From contig JAOTON010001478.1 in assembly GCA_034440635.1 (NCBI GenBank), positions 310,001 to 374,000 on the forward strand: a stretch of 64,000 nucleotides of DNA, written 5' to 3'. Made by a program: the position numbers and the translations under genes. This stretch comes from Lepas anatifera (Eukaryota > Arthropoda > Thecostraca > Lepadidae). Shown one piece after another: positions 1-10,520 of the stretch. Each line of letters opens with the position of its first letter. Position 1 is the stretch's first letter. The notes under the pieces were generated by a model, which was not told the DNA's origin, made no database searches, and saw only the letters and a program-made list of their open reading frames with translations.

Positions 1-212
1 ATCAGCCGACATCCACTACCAGAGTATCCACCGACATCCACTACCAGGATATCAGCCGACATGCACTACCAGAGTATCCGCCGACATCCACTACCAGAGT
101 ATCAGCCGACATCCACTACCAGAGTATCCGCCGACATCCACTACCAGAGTATCAGCCGACATCTAATACCAGAGTATCCACCGACAACCACTACCAGAGT
201 ATCAGCCGACAT
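1..212. repeat. 25-bp minisatellite, dimeric
   Basis: Tandem array of a 25-bp unit made of an ATC-(A/C)-GCCGAC start followed by ATCCACTACCAGAGT. Units beginning ATCAGCC and ATCCGCC or ATCCACC alternate, giving a 50-bp dimer. The array runs off the left edge of the window. The short open frame through it is repeat-derived. Positions 213-321 hold nothing recognisable. Confidence 0.93.
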
Positions 213-321
213 CATCTATACGGTCAGAATTATAGATAAGTGATAGCACACCATTCAGGAAAGTAAAATTGATTGCCTTGATAGGTTCCAAGGTGGTTAT
301 AAAGGATAAGAGTTTGTGAAA

Positions 322-698
322 GGCTGGACAGGGAAACGACCACAGAAGTGATGGGCTGGAACAAGGACCACAGGGAAACGACCACAGAAGGGATGGGTTG
401 GAACAAGGACCACAGGGAAACGACCACAGAAGTCATGGGTTGGAGCAAGGACCACAGGGAAACGACCACAGAAGTGATGGGTTGCAACAAGGACCAAAGG
501 GAAACGACCACAGAAGTGATGGGTTGGAACAAGGACCACAGGGAAACGACCACAGAAGTGATGGGTTGCAACAAGGACCACAGGGAAACGACCACAGAAG
601 TGATGAGTTGGAGCAAGGACCACAGGGAAACGACCACAGAAGTGATGGGTTGCAACAAGGACCAAAGGGAAACGACCACAGAAGTGATGGGTTGGAAC
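322..698. repeat. 42-bp minisatellite, left part
   Basis: About nine copies of a 42-bp unit containing GGGAAACGACCACAGAAG, then TGATGGGTTGGAACAAGG. Because 42 is divisible by three, four frames stay open across it; these are not genes. The array is cut inside a unit at GTTGGAAC (691-698) by the hAT element that follows, and resumes at 3419. Confidence 0.95.
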
Positions 699-716
699 CA
701 GAGTTGTGCGACTCAT

Positions 717-900
717 GAGTCAGAGTCAGAGTTTAACTCAAATTCTGACTCGTTCGACTCAGAGTTGAGTTGAGTTGAGTCGAAAAAATTAGACAGGTGA
801 GTTGAGTTGAGTTGAGTCGGTTCACACCACGTCAATGAGTTGAGTTGAGTTGAGTTGTGAAGACAGCGAGTCAAATGAGTTGAAGACAAAAGTTGACTCA
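717..900. repeat. GAGTT simple-repeat array, left subterminal
   Basis: Degenerate runs of GAGTT and GAGTC next to the left hAT-1 terminus. The same motif occurs on the same strand at the right end, so the two arrays are direct and not inverted relative to each other. Confidence 0.85.
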
Positions 901-1408
901 GTATGTAAATATGTTGAATAAGTTTGAATTTGCCTACCTTTTGGAAACCTCCTTTGAATACCTATTCCTCCAGTGTTTCAATTGTTTCAATCAAAGTTTT
1001 AATTTGTTTCAATATATCAAATTATTATACGGTTCAATTGCATATTTTAAAAAGGCCCATTCGGTCTGAAGAAATCCCCATGCACAAATAATACATGTAC
1101 TCGAAAAATTAAACAGGTTCCTATCTCTGGCCTTGTCTTAAGCATTTCAAGAGGTGGAATGCACTGCGAAATGCATTTCAAATATCTCAAAAACTCCTCA
1201 TCATCAATATCTAGTATTACTTCTTTTCAACAACTACCACTCACAGTTATACACTCAAATGTTCCACCCTCACTTCAATAAATATAAAAGAATAACCACA
1301 GGCAAGAGAGTGCGCCATTGCTGTCTTTGAAGAACAAATTTAGTCAAGGATAGGATCAAGCTAAATTAGCTTCAGGATAAAACATTGCAGAAGTCACGTG
1401 ATAATTAA

Positions 1409-2252
1409 CACGCGCATTGACGGGGGTCTGAGCCACCTTCGCATTGACGGGGGGGCGGGTACCCGCCCCCCCTAAGATCTCGAGAACCACGGTAGGTAGC
1501 GAAAAACGGTAAACGGCGTTGGGCTGCCCATCCACTTCTCCATCGAAAACATTTGAACCATTTTTTTGTCAGGTCACATTTAAGGTCACGAGAGGTCAAA
1601 ACATGCCCGTCATAGGGATAACATGTAAAATTCAGTTTTTCGAGCATTACATCTGAACAATTAAAGATAGAGCAAAACGACTTGAACTATATGAATCCTC
1701 TTAGCAAGCCGAATCGAATGATATATAATTTGACCTTGCTAGATCAAATCAAGGATTTGACCTGACCTGAGGTCAGGTCAGGGTCAAATTCTATAAAATG
1801 CATATCATTAGAACCGCAAAGCCCAGGCGAGTCTAATGCAGCTAAAATAAATGCTCTATCACCATCCGTTACTGAGTTATTCCGTAAAAACCATTTTTCC
1901 CATGTATTTCCAATGGAGAGGTCATGCGTCGTACCTGACCTTAGGTCATCGATATCAAAAATACCGGAACATATTTTAGAGAACTCGGTGGGGCCATTAT
2001 GTGATATGAGTTTCAATCGGATAAGTTCACCCTGCTCCGACTTATGCTATCTTAAACTTTTTTTGAGGTCGGGTCACTTGACCTGTACTGGTGACCTGAC
2101 CTGAGATGACCTAACCTTAAAATTTTCACAGAAGTTGTAAAAATGATGAGGGAAAAGGTATACCAAGTACGGCGGCGCTACGCGCCGCCGTTTTTCTACT
2201 ATCTCCGAAAAACCCGAGGGGGGCGGGTACCCGCCCCCCGTCAATGCGCGTG
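1409..2252. mobile_element. piggyBac-like MITE, copy 1
   Basis: Seen: TTAA at 1405-1408 and 2253-2256 flank an 844-bp element with perfect 18-bp inverted ends CACGCGCATTGACGGGGG. Inside each end lies a GC palindrome: 24 bp at 1449-1472 and 22 bp at 2218-2239, both centred on GGGTACCC. The left end repeats the CGCATTGACGGGGG motif twice (1413 and 1440). The interior (1730-2120) is rich in TGACCT/AGGTCA hexamers. Known: exact TTAA duplication is the hallmark of piggyBac. No transposase frame is present. It is nested within hAT-1, hence younger than hAT-1. A related copy lies at 32230-33255 and a degraded one near 8745-9085. Confidence 0.82.
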
Positions 2253-3224
2253 TTAATAAAGTGATGTGAATATTTCTAAACTATATATGAAATCGTTTCT
2301 TTTGTCCTAAATGCGCCGTCCGCAGTTACTGCTTTGATTTTACCTATTAAAAGCAGTTCTTACTGTCAGCACAGAAAAGTTTGAACTCTGATTTGATAAA
2401 ATATCGAAATACCATTATTGCACGAATCAGACGAATTATTTCTTGCTACTGGTTGTATCTGATCGTCGTCCGTATTCTATTTGGAAAGCCGTATACATTG
2501 GCAATTATCAAACTGCTTCCATTTTGAAGTGTAATAGGTAGGTGCCTGCCAAGGCCCTAGAAAGGGTGCCTGCTGTATTGAAGGTTTTCAAGCTGAAAAT
2601 TGCATTGGGTTAAAAATACGAATGTATTTAATGCAACACGATGATAAAATTTCCATTTCTATTGTCCTATGGTATTGATGTGGTATACTATTCCTAGGTT
2701 TTGCTGTAGTTCTTAGAATTTGCAATTGCAACTAGGTACTCTAGTAATTATAGCTTAGATTTTGGTTCAGATCATGGCATAGGAATATTTCATTTATCAA
2801 AATTATCTAGCATTATTCTTTAACAGAAACAAAAAAGCATTACCCTTATCATTCCTTAAAATACAGTTTAGATCATGTTTTTTTAGCTGGACCTTTTTCT
2901 GATAGTATGGAGGTGCAATTATTTCCCTATTTTGTTGTAACCTTAACCCATTTAGGTTCCTTTCCATTCCATCCACCTGGTTAAACATGCAAGGCTTCTT
3001 TCAGAAATCATTGCAACATAGTGTGGCAGCTTTATCTGGCAATGACAGTCTGGAAGAAAAAAAATATCCATGGCTCTTGGCTATAATTAATTTTTAATGT
3101 TTAATTAATTTATCTACCATCTATTAGTCTTCATATTCCTGTAGGACTTTCTGCGCAGCTTGTCTTTTAGTGGTTTACTAATTTGTTATTATTTATTTAT
3201 ATTATTTATCCTTTATATATTTTG

Positions 3225-3405
3225 AAACTGAGTCGAAGTTTGAGTTGAGTTGAGTCGTGAGTTGAGTCGGAGTTGAGTCGGAATTATTTAGCATTGAGTC
3301 GGAGTTGAGTCGACTCACTGAACTCTTGACAATGAGTTGAGTCAGAGTTGAGTTGACCACTCTCAGCATATGAGTTGAGTTGAGTCGACTCAAGAAAATT
3401 CTGAA
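3225..3405. repeat. GAGTT simple-repeat array, right subterminal
   Basis: GAGTTGAGTCG-type repeats just inside the right terminus of hAT-1, on the same strand as the array at 717-900. Confidence 0.85.
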
Positions 3406-3418
3406 ACGCACAACTCTG

Positions 3419-3655
3419 GTTGGAACAAGGACCACAGGGAAACGACCACAGACGTGATGGGTTGTAACAAGGACCACATGAAAACGACCACAGAAGTGAT
3501 GGGTTGCAACAAGGACCACAGGGAAACGACCACAGAAGTGATGGGTTGCAACAAGGACCAAAGGGAAACGACCACAGAAGTGATGGGTTGGAACAAGGAC
3601 CACAGAGAAATGACCACAGAAGTGATGGGTTGGAGCATAGAGGACAGGGAAACCA
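3419..3655. repeat. 42-bp minisatellite, right part
   Basis: Continuation, in the same orientation and register, of the 42-bp array interrupted by hAT-1, with about five and a half units. It ends at GGAGCATAGAGGACAGGG. Positions 3656-4140 carry no recognisable feature. Confidence 0.94.
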
Positions 3656-4147
3656 TACGATAAAGTGGGGCATGTGACGAAGAAAAATCCCGCACAAATT
3701 TGCGTATCTTGTGCCGTGCGATTTCGATATTGGTTATGCTAAGTGGAACAGAACATAGTTAAAGCTCTCTATTTCCTACCACATAGCCAGAAGGCTGCAC
3801 GCAGTTAAAGCTAACCCATTTGAAGGTAACTTTTCAAAACCCTTTACAGGATCGATCGGTCAAAATCCAAAGTATAATGATCATAGTTAGTTTCACGATT
3901 TCACTGCACTTCATCTCTTAATACACATGATATGCCCAAACATACATAGCATTAAATCTACTGTTATCTATGACCCATCATATCAGAGAGGAAAGAAGCA
4001 ATATTAGTTTTAGAGCATTATTTTCATGACCTGCACAGCGACATTTATGGCACACTTGTACACTGGCATATAAATAAGAGCCTGCCTCGGATGTCCGTTG
4101 CAGCCCCCATCCCACCGCCTTTAGGTGGACCCATGTACAACACTCAC

Positions 4148-4270
4148 GGGCAGGTCCTGTGCGGCGACGCTGTAGACATCGGCGCAGATCTCGGAGTGAC
4201 CCAGCCTGACCTGACCTGAGCCGGTCAGCTGCACCGACTCCAGGGTCACGTGCTTCAGAGGAACAGCCGC
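4148..4270 (-). CDS. candidate coding exon ending at a GTGAGT donor
   Basis: On the minus strand a GC-rich open stretch reads VTLESVQLTGSGQ, then VRLGHSEICADVYSV, then AAQDLP, and is followed exactly by a consensus splice donor GTGAGT (complement of 4142-4147). Codon third positions are mostly G or C. Upstream on that strand it is in frame with the first few 36-bp minisatellite units (12-residue repeat of the PLNHLPSVAAAV type), and the frame closes near 4444. I do not recognise the protein. It may be an exon whose 5' part expanded into the minisatellite, or a chance open frame. No upstream acceptor was identified. Confidence 0.28.
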
Positions 4271-6165
4271 TGCAACAGAGGGGAGATGATTCAGAGGCAC
4301 AGCCGCTGCAACAGAGGGGCGATGGTTCAGAGGCACAACCGCTGCAACAGAGGGGAGATGGTTCAGAGGCACAGCCGCTGCAACAGAGGGGAGATGGTTC
4401 AGAGGAACAGCCGCTGCAACAGAGGGGCGATGATTCAGAGGCACAGCCGCTGCAACAGAGGGGGAGATGGTTCAGAGGAACAGCCGCTGCAACAGAGGGC
4501 GGATGGTTCAGAGGAACATCCGCTGCAACAGAGGGGAGATGGTTCAGAGGAACAGCCGCTGCAACAGAGGGGAGATGGTTCAGAGGCACAGCCGCTGCAA
4601 CAGAGGGGGATGGTTCAGAGGAATAGCGGCTGTAACGGAGGGGGATGGTTCAGAGGCACAGCCGCTGCAACAGAGGGGAGATGGTTCAGAGGCACAGCCG
4701 CTGCAACAGAGGGGAGATGGTTCAGAGGCACAGCCGCTGGAACAGAGGGTGAGATGGTTCAGAGGAACAGCGGCTGCAACAGAGGGGAGATGGTTCAGAG
4801 GCACAGCCGCTGGAACAGAGGGTGAGATGGTTCAGAGGAACAGCGGCTGCAACAGAGGGGAGATGGTTCAGAGGCACAGCCGCTGCAACAGAGGGGAGAT
4901 GGTTCAGAGGCACAGCCGCTGCAACAGAGGGGGAGATGATTCAGAGGAACAGCGGCTGCAACAGAGGGGAGATGGTTCAGAGGCACAGCCGCTACAACAG
5001 AGGGGAGATGGTTCAGAGGCACAGCCGCTGCAACAGATGGGAGATGGTTCAGAGGCACAGCCGCTGCAACAGAGGGGGAGATGATTCAGAGGAACAGCGG
5101 CTGCAACAGAGGGGAGATGGTTCAGAGGAACAGCCGCTGCAACAGAGGGGGAGATGATTCAGAGGAATAGCCACTGCAACAGAGGGGAGATGGTTCAGAG
5201 GAATAGCGGCTGCAACGGAGGGGGATGGTTCAGAGGAATAGCCGCTGCAACAGAGGGGAGATGGTTCAGAGGAATAGCCACTGCAACAGAGGGGATATGG
5301 TTCAGAGGAATGGCGGCTGCAACAGAGGGGAGATGGTTCAGAGGAATAGCCAATGCAACAGATGGGAGATGGTTCAGAAGGACAGCCGCTGCAACAGAGG
5401 GGAGATGGTTTAGAGGAACAGCGGCTGCAACAGAGGGGGGGGATGGTTCAGAGGAATAGCCGCTGCAACAGAGGGGGAGATGGTTCAGAGGAATAGCCAC
5501 TGCAACAGAGGGGCGATGATTCAGAGGACCGCTGCAACAGAGGGGGAGATGATTCAGAGGAACAGCGGCTGCAACAGAGGGGGGGGATGGTTCAGAGGAA
5601 TAGCCGCTGCAACAGAGGGGGATGGTTCAGAGTAACAGCCGCTGCAACAGAGGGGAGATGGTTCAGAGGAACAGCCGCTGCAACAGAGGGGAGATGGTTC
5701 AGAGGAACAGCCGCTGCAACAGAGGGGAGATGGTTCAGAGTAACAGCCGCTGCAACAGAGGGGAGATGGTTCAGAGGAACAGCCGCTGCAACAGAGGGGG
5801 GATGGTTCAGAGGAACAGCCGCTGCAACAGAGGGGGAGATGGTTCAGAGGAACAGCCGCTGCAACAGAGGGTGATGGTTCAGAGGCACAGCGGCTGCAAC
5901 AGAGGGTGAGATGGTTCAGAGGAACAGCCGCTGCAACAGAGGGGTGATGGTTCAGAGGCACAGCCGCTGCAGCAGAGGGTGAGATGGTTCAGAGGCACAG
6001 CCGCTGCAACAGAGGGTGAGATGGTTCAGAGGAACAGCCGCTGCAACAGAGGGGGGATGGTTCAGAGGAACAGCCGGTGCAAAAGAGGGGAGATGGTTCA
6101 GAGGAACAGCCGGTGCAACAGAGGGGAGATGGTTCCGAGGCACAGCTGCTGCAACAGGGGAGGGG
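4250..6165. repeat. 36-bp minisatellite, about 53 units
   Basis: Array of a 36-bp unit GAGATGGTTCAGAGG, then (C/A)ACAGCCGCTGCAACAGAGGG, with single-G length variants. Variation includes CAGAGGCACAG versus CAGAGGAACAG and CCGCTG versus CGGCTG. Several frames remain open for long stretches because the period is 12 codons, but single-base indels break each one, so I treat all as artefacts. The left end abuts the candidate exon at 4148-4270. Confidence 0.95.
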
Positions 6166-6930
6166 GAGTAGTAGTTGGTCGACCGAACTGCAACACGACA
6201 AAGCGGTCAATGGTCGGGCAGAATAGGAAATAGTCACTGTTGCACCATAAGGAACAAATCTGCAGTTATTTAATGCTAAAATGGCACTAATCCCCAGTGG
6301 GCAAAAGTCCGAAGGAAAGGGACCAAAAATGGCTGCAGTTTGAAGGCAAAGCAAAACCTGTTGCTCCATTCCATAAACGATTGCTGTTATCTAATCTAAG
6401 ACAGAGTCGAATCACGATTCGATTTCTTCTGGGCGAGAGTTCACCTTGGCGCCGTGCCTTTTGATACTCGGCGGTTTCGGTTAGTTTCGAACTCGCAGTA
6501 AGGTTCAAAAGGCACACTAGGCAGGTACTGGGGCGGCAACAGAGAGTTGCGAGACCAGAAGAAACCTTTAAACATCTTAGCCTTGCAGCACTCTGAACGA
6601 AATTAATTACGAGAGCCCAAGTGGTAAGGGATCTCATCGTTTTACTAGGAAGGTTTGATTCCAACAAATGGGGACGAAAAATGTATCAGATGCGGGGCCA
6701 ACAGATCAGATAACGAGAGCGAAGACAAATACAAATCTTCCACGACCGCTGTAACCTAGCATCTACATCGCCACCTAGTTGTCTCATTCATAAGACTGTA
6801 GAATGAAAGAATGAGCGGCGGACCCACTGGCAGGCGCAGGGTTCTGTTATCAGGCCGGCCCTCCATCGCGCCGCCCAGGGCTCGGCCGCCGGCCACCGCA
6901 GTTAGAGGCGCTGACGGATCTATTTTTCAG
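6166..6930. other. unique sequence, no gene supported
   Basis: Mixed-composition DNA becoming very GC- and CpG-rich after about 6800. Open frames on the minus strand (6287-6667) show no recognisable motif. The GC-rich end leads into the candidate exon at 6931. Confidence 0.5.
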
Positions 6931-7072
6931 AAACGGCGGCACCGCCGCAATTCGGCCCGCCGACAATGGCGGCATCATTTCCGGTAATGGTCAACCGGGC
7001 TCGTTTGAAACCGCGCGAGCTCCATCTCAGACGTCGTTCCCGCCACCGCCGCCGATAGGAAACCGATGTCAG
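6931..7072 (+). CDS. candidate internal exon, Gly/Pro-rich
   Basis: A 142-bp stretch begins after a pyrimidine-rich acceptor (TCTATTTTTCAG, ending 6930) and ends at CAG|GTAAAA (donor at 7073). After one base the frame is open for 47 codons: NGGTAAIRPADNGGIISG, then NGQPGSFETARAPSQTS, then FPPPPPIGNRCQ. It lies in CpG-rich DNA unlike its AT-rich neighbours. The product is not recognised. The splice signals, open frame and composition are seen; the call as an exon is inference. Confidence 0.35.
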
Positions 7073-7617
7073 GTAAAAGCGAAGATACAGGAAGCGAAGA
7101 AAAGGCAGACAGAAAGCCCAAAGTACTGCCGATCAGGGTCGTTGTTTGCTTACTTGACAGGATATTGAATGCAAATATCAGTATCAAAAAAATTAGCTTC
7201 ACATGCTTCAATAATATCACTCAATATCAGAGTGTCGAACAGATACATCCCAGAACTATCAATAAACCTGTCACAGACGTAGCCGTTGTCAGAGAAACTC
7301 GTCGAGCATTTCGAGATGTTTAAATTGCCCTTCACACCGACACTGCAACAGAACATTGTACAGGCGTGCACTTTCCACATTTTCATCCTTTAGCGCAGGT
7401 CTACAACGCGTTACTTTTCAGTGATGGAGCTATTCAGCATGAAACCGCCGGGGTGAGCCATTCCCAGTCTGCCACCGCTCTGAAACGTCTCTAGCACCAC
7501 GTTGGAGCCGGCCCCGAGAATGAGATGGCGGCGCGGTGTCGACGCTCCGGCCTGTTGCCGCTGCTCCCAGCACACCGGCCGGCCGCCCGAGCCGCAGCCT
7601 CTCTGCCACCGCCACAG

Positions 7618-7670
7618 GCTAACGGCGTGCCCCGACACTTGAGATATGTGCCGCCGCCGCCTCCGCCGCC
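7618..7670 (+). CDS. possible following exon, Pro-rich
   Basis: After CCACAG (acceptor ending 7617) the frame ANGVPRHLRYVPPPPPP is open to a GTAAGG donor at 7671. Its phase 0 start matches the phase 0 end of the candidate exon at 6931-7072, so the two could be joined. An alternative acceptor (CTCCCAG ending 7570) also keeps this frame open. Short length makes chance likely. Positions 7073-7617 otherwise show no supported feature. Confidence 0.18.
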
Positions 7671-8012
7671 GTAAGGATCAGCACCGGTCATATCTGCATG
7701 CCCAAAGGCGCCGTCCAGAGCTTTCCCAGACCATTCCATAAGCATAACCGTGCATTTGGTCTGAAAGAGCTGGCAGACGGGCCGGGGCGGGCCGGGTCTG
7801 ACGTCTTTAGTATGCAGAGTCGAGGGCGTCCTTAGAAGTGTGGCGACTATTGTTCTGGCTTCGACACGCGCCAGCGACGTTGTTAGGCGCAAGGGTAGTA
7901 GTTCCAACAGCACTTACACCCTTGTAGCATGCGAATGTTTCCTTCGTTTGTGTAAGCACTACCTTTACGCTGAACGCGCGCTACTCTCGGCGTGCGGATT
8001 ATATCATCGCAC
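7671..8012. other. unique sequence, nothing recognised
   Basis: GC-rich then balanced DNA between the candidate exon and the 31-bp minisatellite. No motif, RNA gene or repeat was recognised. Confidence 0.4.
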
Positions 8013-8465
8013 GGGACGGGATAATATATCATCGCACGGGATGCGTGATATCCCCGCCCCAGATGGGAAGAGGAGGATTATATCCCCACGGGATGGGAAG
8101 GGGAGGATTATATCCCCCACGGGATGGGGAAGGTGGATTACATCACGCACCGGACGGGGAAAGACGGATTATATCCCCCACGGGATGGGAAGGGGAGGAT
8201 TATATCCCCCACGGGATGGGAAGGGGAGGATTATATCCCCCACGGGATGGGGAAGGTGGATTAAATCACGCACCGGATGGGGAAAGACGGATTATATCCC
8301 CGAACCGGATTGGATTATATCCCACACGGGATGGGGAGGTGAGCTATATGCGCGCAAGGGATGGGGAAGGGTGGGTTATATCTCTGCCCGGGATGGGACA
8401 GGATGGGTTAAGGGTTATACCCTGGACCAGCAGGGAAATGGCGGATTATATCTGCACCTGGGATG
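8013..8465. repeat. 31-bp minisatellite
   Basis: Degenerate tandem units of about 28-31 bp combining GGATTATATCCCCCACGG and GATGGGAAGGGGA. The first and last units (TATATCATCGCACGGGA; TATATCTGCACCTGGGA) are diverged, while the central units at 8090-8270 are nearly identical, the usual pattern of an array homogenised in its middle. Positions 8466-8744 are AT-rich with no feature. Confidence 0.88.
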
Positions 8466-8744
8466 GGAATCTCCATAAGCATTTTACAAGGTATTTTATC
8501 GATGGAGACAGAAGAATACAGCGTATCAAACCTTCTTTTTGGACATCTTACTAGCCTGCGCCAAGATTTTTTAACATAGCTGAAGGTAGGCGAATTGTGC
8601 CCCCTACTGGAAATTGCTTGCTAGACAAATGTCTCCTAGTTGATGTTATAAATGATAAAATTACAAACTTTTATAACTTGTCATTTAGAAACTTTTCTGA
8701 TCTCAACATTGCCTATTCTAAGATTGAAGACCAATTCAGCCCTC

Positions 8745-9085
8745 CTGGGCCCAGTGTTTGGACACACCCCCTCGGGTTTTTTAACGGTATCAGAACACGG
8801 CGACGCGAATACCCTTGATCAATTGAGCAGCTTTTCCCAAATTTTTAGTTCCGGTCATCTCAGGTCCGGTCAAGTGACTTCGCCTACAAAAATATTTCAA
8901 GTGAAACCAGTGAAAACTTAATCCATTGAACTAATATTCAAATTACATAACGACCTGCCCGAGTGCCAGGACTTGAGGTAACAGGATTTTTATATCGATG
9001 ACCTAGGGTCAGGTACCGGTCCATGACCTTTCCATTGCAGACGCATGTGGAAAACGAGAGTAGGCCGAAAATGGCCTTATTTCTG
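8745..9085 (-). mobile_element. degraded piggyBac-like MITE, copy 3
   Basis: Read on the minus strand, this matches the right half of the MITE at 1409-2252. Shared blocks on the plus strand are CCCCCTCGGGTTTTT (near 8767), GGTCATCTCAGGT with GGTCAAGTGAC (near 8853), and ATATCGATGACCTAGGGTCA (near 8993) followed by CCATGACCT(T/C)TCCATTG. Similarity extends over about 330 bp with many substitutions. Intact ends and TTAA flanks were not found, so it is an old truncated copy. Confidence 0.6.
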
Positions 9086-9104
9086 TCCAGATGGCTCAGA
9101 ATAA

Positions 9105-9389
9105 CCTAGTACGTAAGGCAAAATGTTGGCAATGGAAACAGCACGAATGGATAAAGTTTGTACGGTATAAAGTACGTAACGTAAAAAGGACGTATGGATA
9201 AAGTTCGCACGATATAAAGTTTGTAAGGTAAAATGTTCCTAATGGAAAAAGCAGGAAAATACGAAGTGCGTATGGTAGAAAGCACGTAATGGAAAAACTA
9301 CGGAATGTACGGAAAAAGTCCGGAAGGCATAAAATACGTAAAGTACAAAGCTTCGTCATGGAAGAAGCACGCAAGGATAAAAGTCCTAC
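9105..9389. repeat. degenerate ~20-bp array, forward
   Basis: Loose repeats of (A/G)TACGGTATAAAGTACGTAA and AATGGAAAAAGCACG-like words. The array is broken at 9397/9398 by hAT-3. The same words occur in inverted orientation at 13826-14055. Confidence 0.65.
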
Positions 9390-9397
9390 GGTATAAC

Positions 9398-10520
9398 CAG
9401 GGGGCACAGGGGGCACGTGCCCCCCCCATCAGTGCCCTTTTGATTGCCAGATGGTGTACCCTCTTTGGGCCGTGCCGCTCGAAATTTAGTGCCCTACGCC
9501 GTGAGCCTAGATGGAACTAGACTGCATTTAGCGATTTAAACTATTGTTTGACAATTAAGCGCCTTTTTGGTCAGTTGGGGCATTCTGTCGCCTTTCCAAG
9601 CACCCGGGAACAGTATAGGCACGTAATCCGTTTCCAGATAATGCCTCATCGTGGCCAATAACCGTACGGGCGGAGCTAATCTGGTGCCCCTTGAGCTCAT
9701 CTGGTGCCCCCTGAGCGCTGGTCTTGGCCCCTGGAGCTGATCATGTGCCCTCTGAGCTGATCTGGTGCCCTCGTAGTCATCTGGTGCCCCCTGAGAAAAT
9801 AGATGTGCCATCTGAACCTATATAATACTCTCTAAATTAGTCTGATGCCTCCGAGCTTGCCTGGTGCCCTATTTGCTGTTTTAGTGTCCCTTGAGCTGAT
9901 CCGGGCCCCTGAGCTTATGTAATGCCTCCCGGAGTTGATCTATTGTCCAGGGGTGCAGCCAGGGGGCACAGGGGGCACGTGCCCCCATCACTGCAAGGGT
10001 GCCCTTTTGATTTCCAGGTGGTGTACCCAATTTGGGCCGTGCCGCTCGAAATTTAGTGCACTACACCGTTGAACCTAGATGTAACTGGACCGCATGTAGC
10101 GATTGAAACTATTGTTGGACAATTTAATACCTTTTTCGGTCAGCTAGGGCATTCTGTTGCCTTTCCAAGCACCCGGAGTATGGGCACCTAGTATGTGCCC
10201 ACCTAATGCCTCATCGTCGCCAATAATCGTACGGGTGAAGCTAATCTGGTGCCCCTTGAGCTCATCTCGTGGCCTCTCAGCTGGTCTTGGCCCCTTGAGC
10301 TATTACTTGCCCTCTAAGCTGATCTGGTGCCCCTGGGTCAATCGAGTGCCCCACTGAGCAAATAATTGTGCCTACTGAACCTATATAATGCCCTCTGAGT
10401 TACTCTAATGCCTCCGAGCTTGCTTGGTGCCCTAATAGCCGATTTAGTGCCCCTTGAGCTGATTCGGGCCCCCGAGCTGATCTCACGCCTCCCAAGTTGA
10501 TCTACTGTCTCCTAAGTCAA
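9398..10520. repeat. tandem duplication of the hAT-3 left end
   Basis: The first ~560 bp of the element (9398-9959) is repeated directly after itself from 9960. Shared landmarks are CAGGGGGCACAGGGGGCACG, GGGCCGTGCCGCTCGAAATT (9468 and 10034), and GCATTCTGT(C/T)GCCTTTCC. The two copies differ at many sites, so the event is not recent, or a second related element landed head-to-tail. Confidence 0.75.

Larger units (their letters stand above)
699..3418. mobile_element. hAT-type DNA transposon, non-autonomous (hAT-1)
   Basis: Seen: perfect 12-bp terminal inverted repeats, CAGAGTTGTGCG at 699-710 and its complement at 3407-3418, flanked by an 8-bp direct repeat GTTGGAAC (691-698 and 3419-3426). 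Removing the element and one flank copy restores a perfect 42-bp minisatellite unit, so the insertion is precise. Known: 8-bp target duplications of the form nTnnnnAn and ends starting CA(A/G)NG are typical of hAT transposons. No transposase frame was recognised inside, so it needs a helper. The interior holds GAGTT arrays near both ends, a nested piggyBac-like MITE, and AT-rich DNA at 901-1404 and 2257-3220 in which I see no gene. Confidence 0.88.

Noticed and set aside
330..720. Long overlapping open frames on both strands through the 42-bp array
   Set aside because: The period is divisible by three and lacks stops in several frames at once; the frames are interrupted by a transposon insertion and show no start context or splice signals.
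4250..6160. Apparent 12-residue repeat proteins on both strands
   Set aside because: Single-G indels break every frame within the array, and open frames exist in both directions, as expected from a 36-bp repeat.
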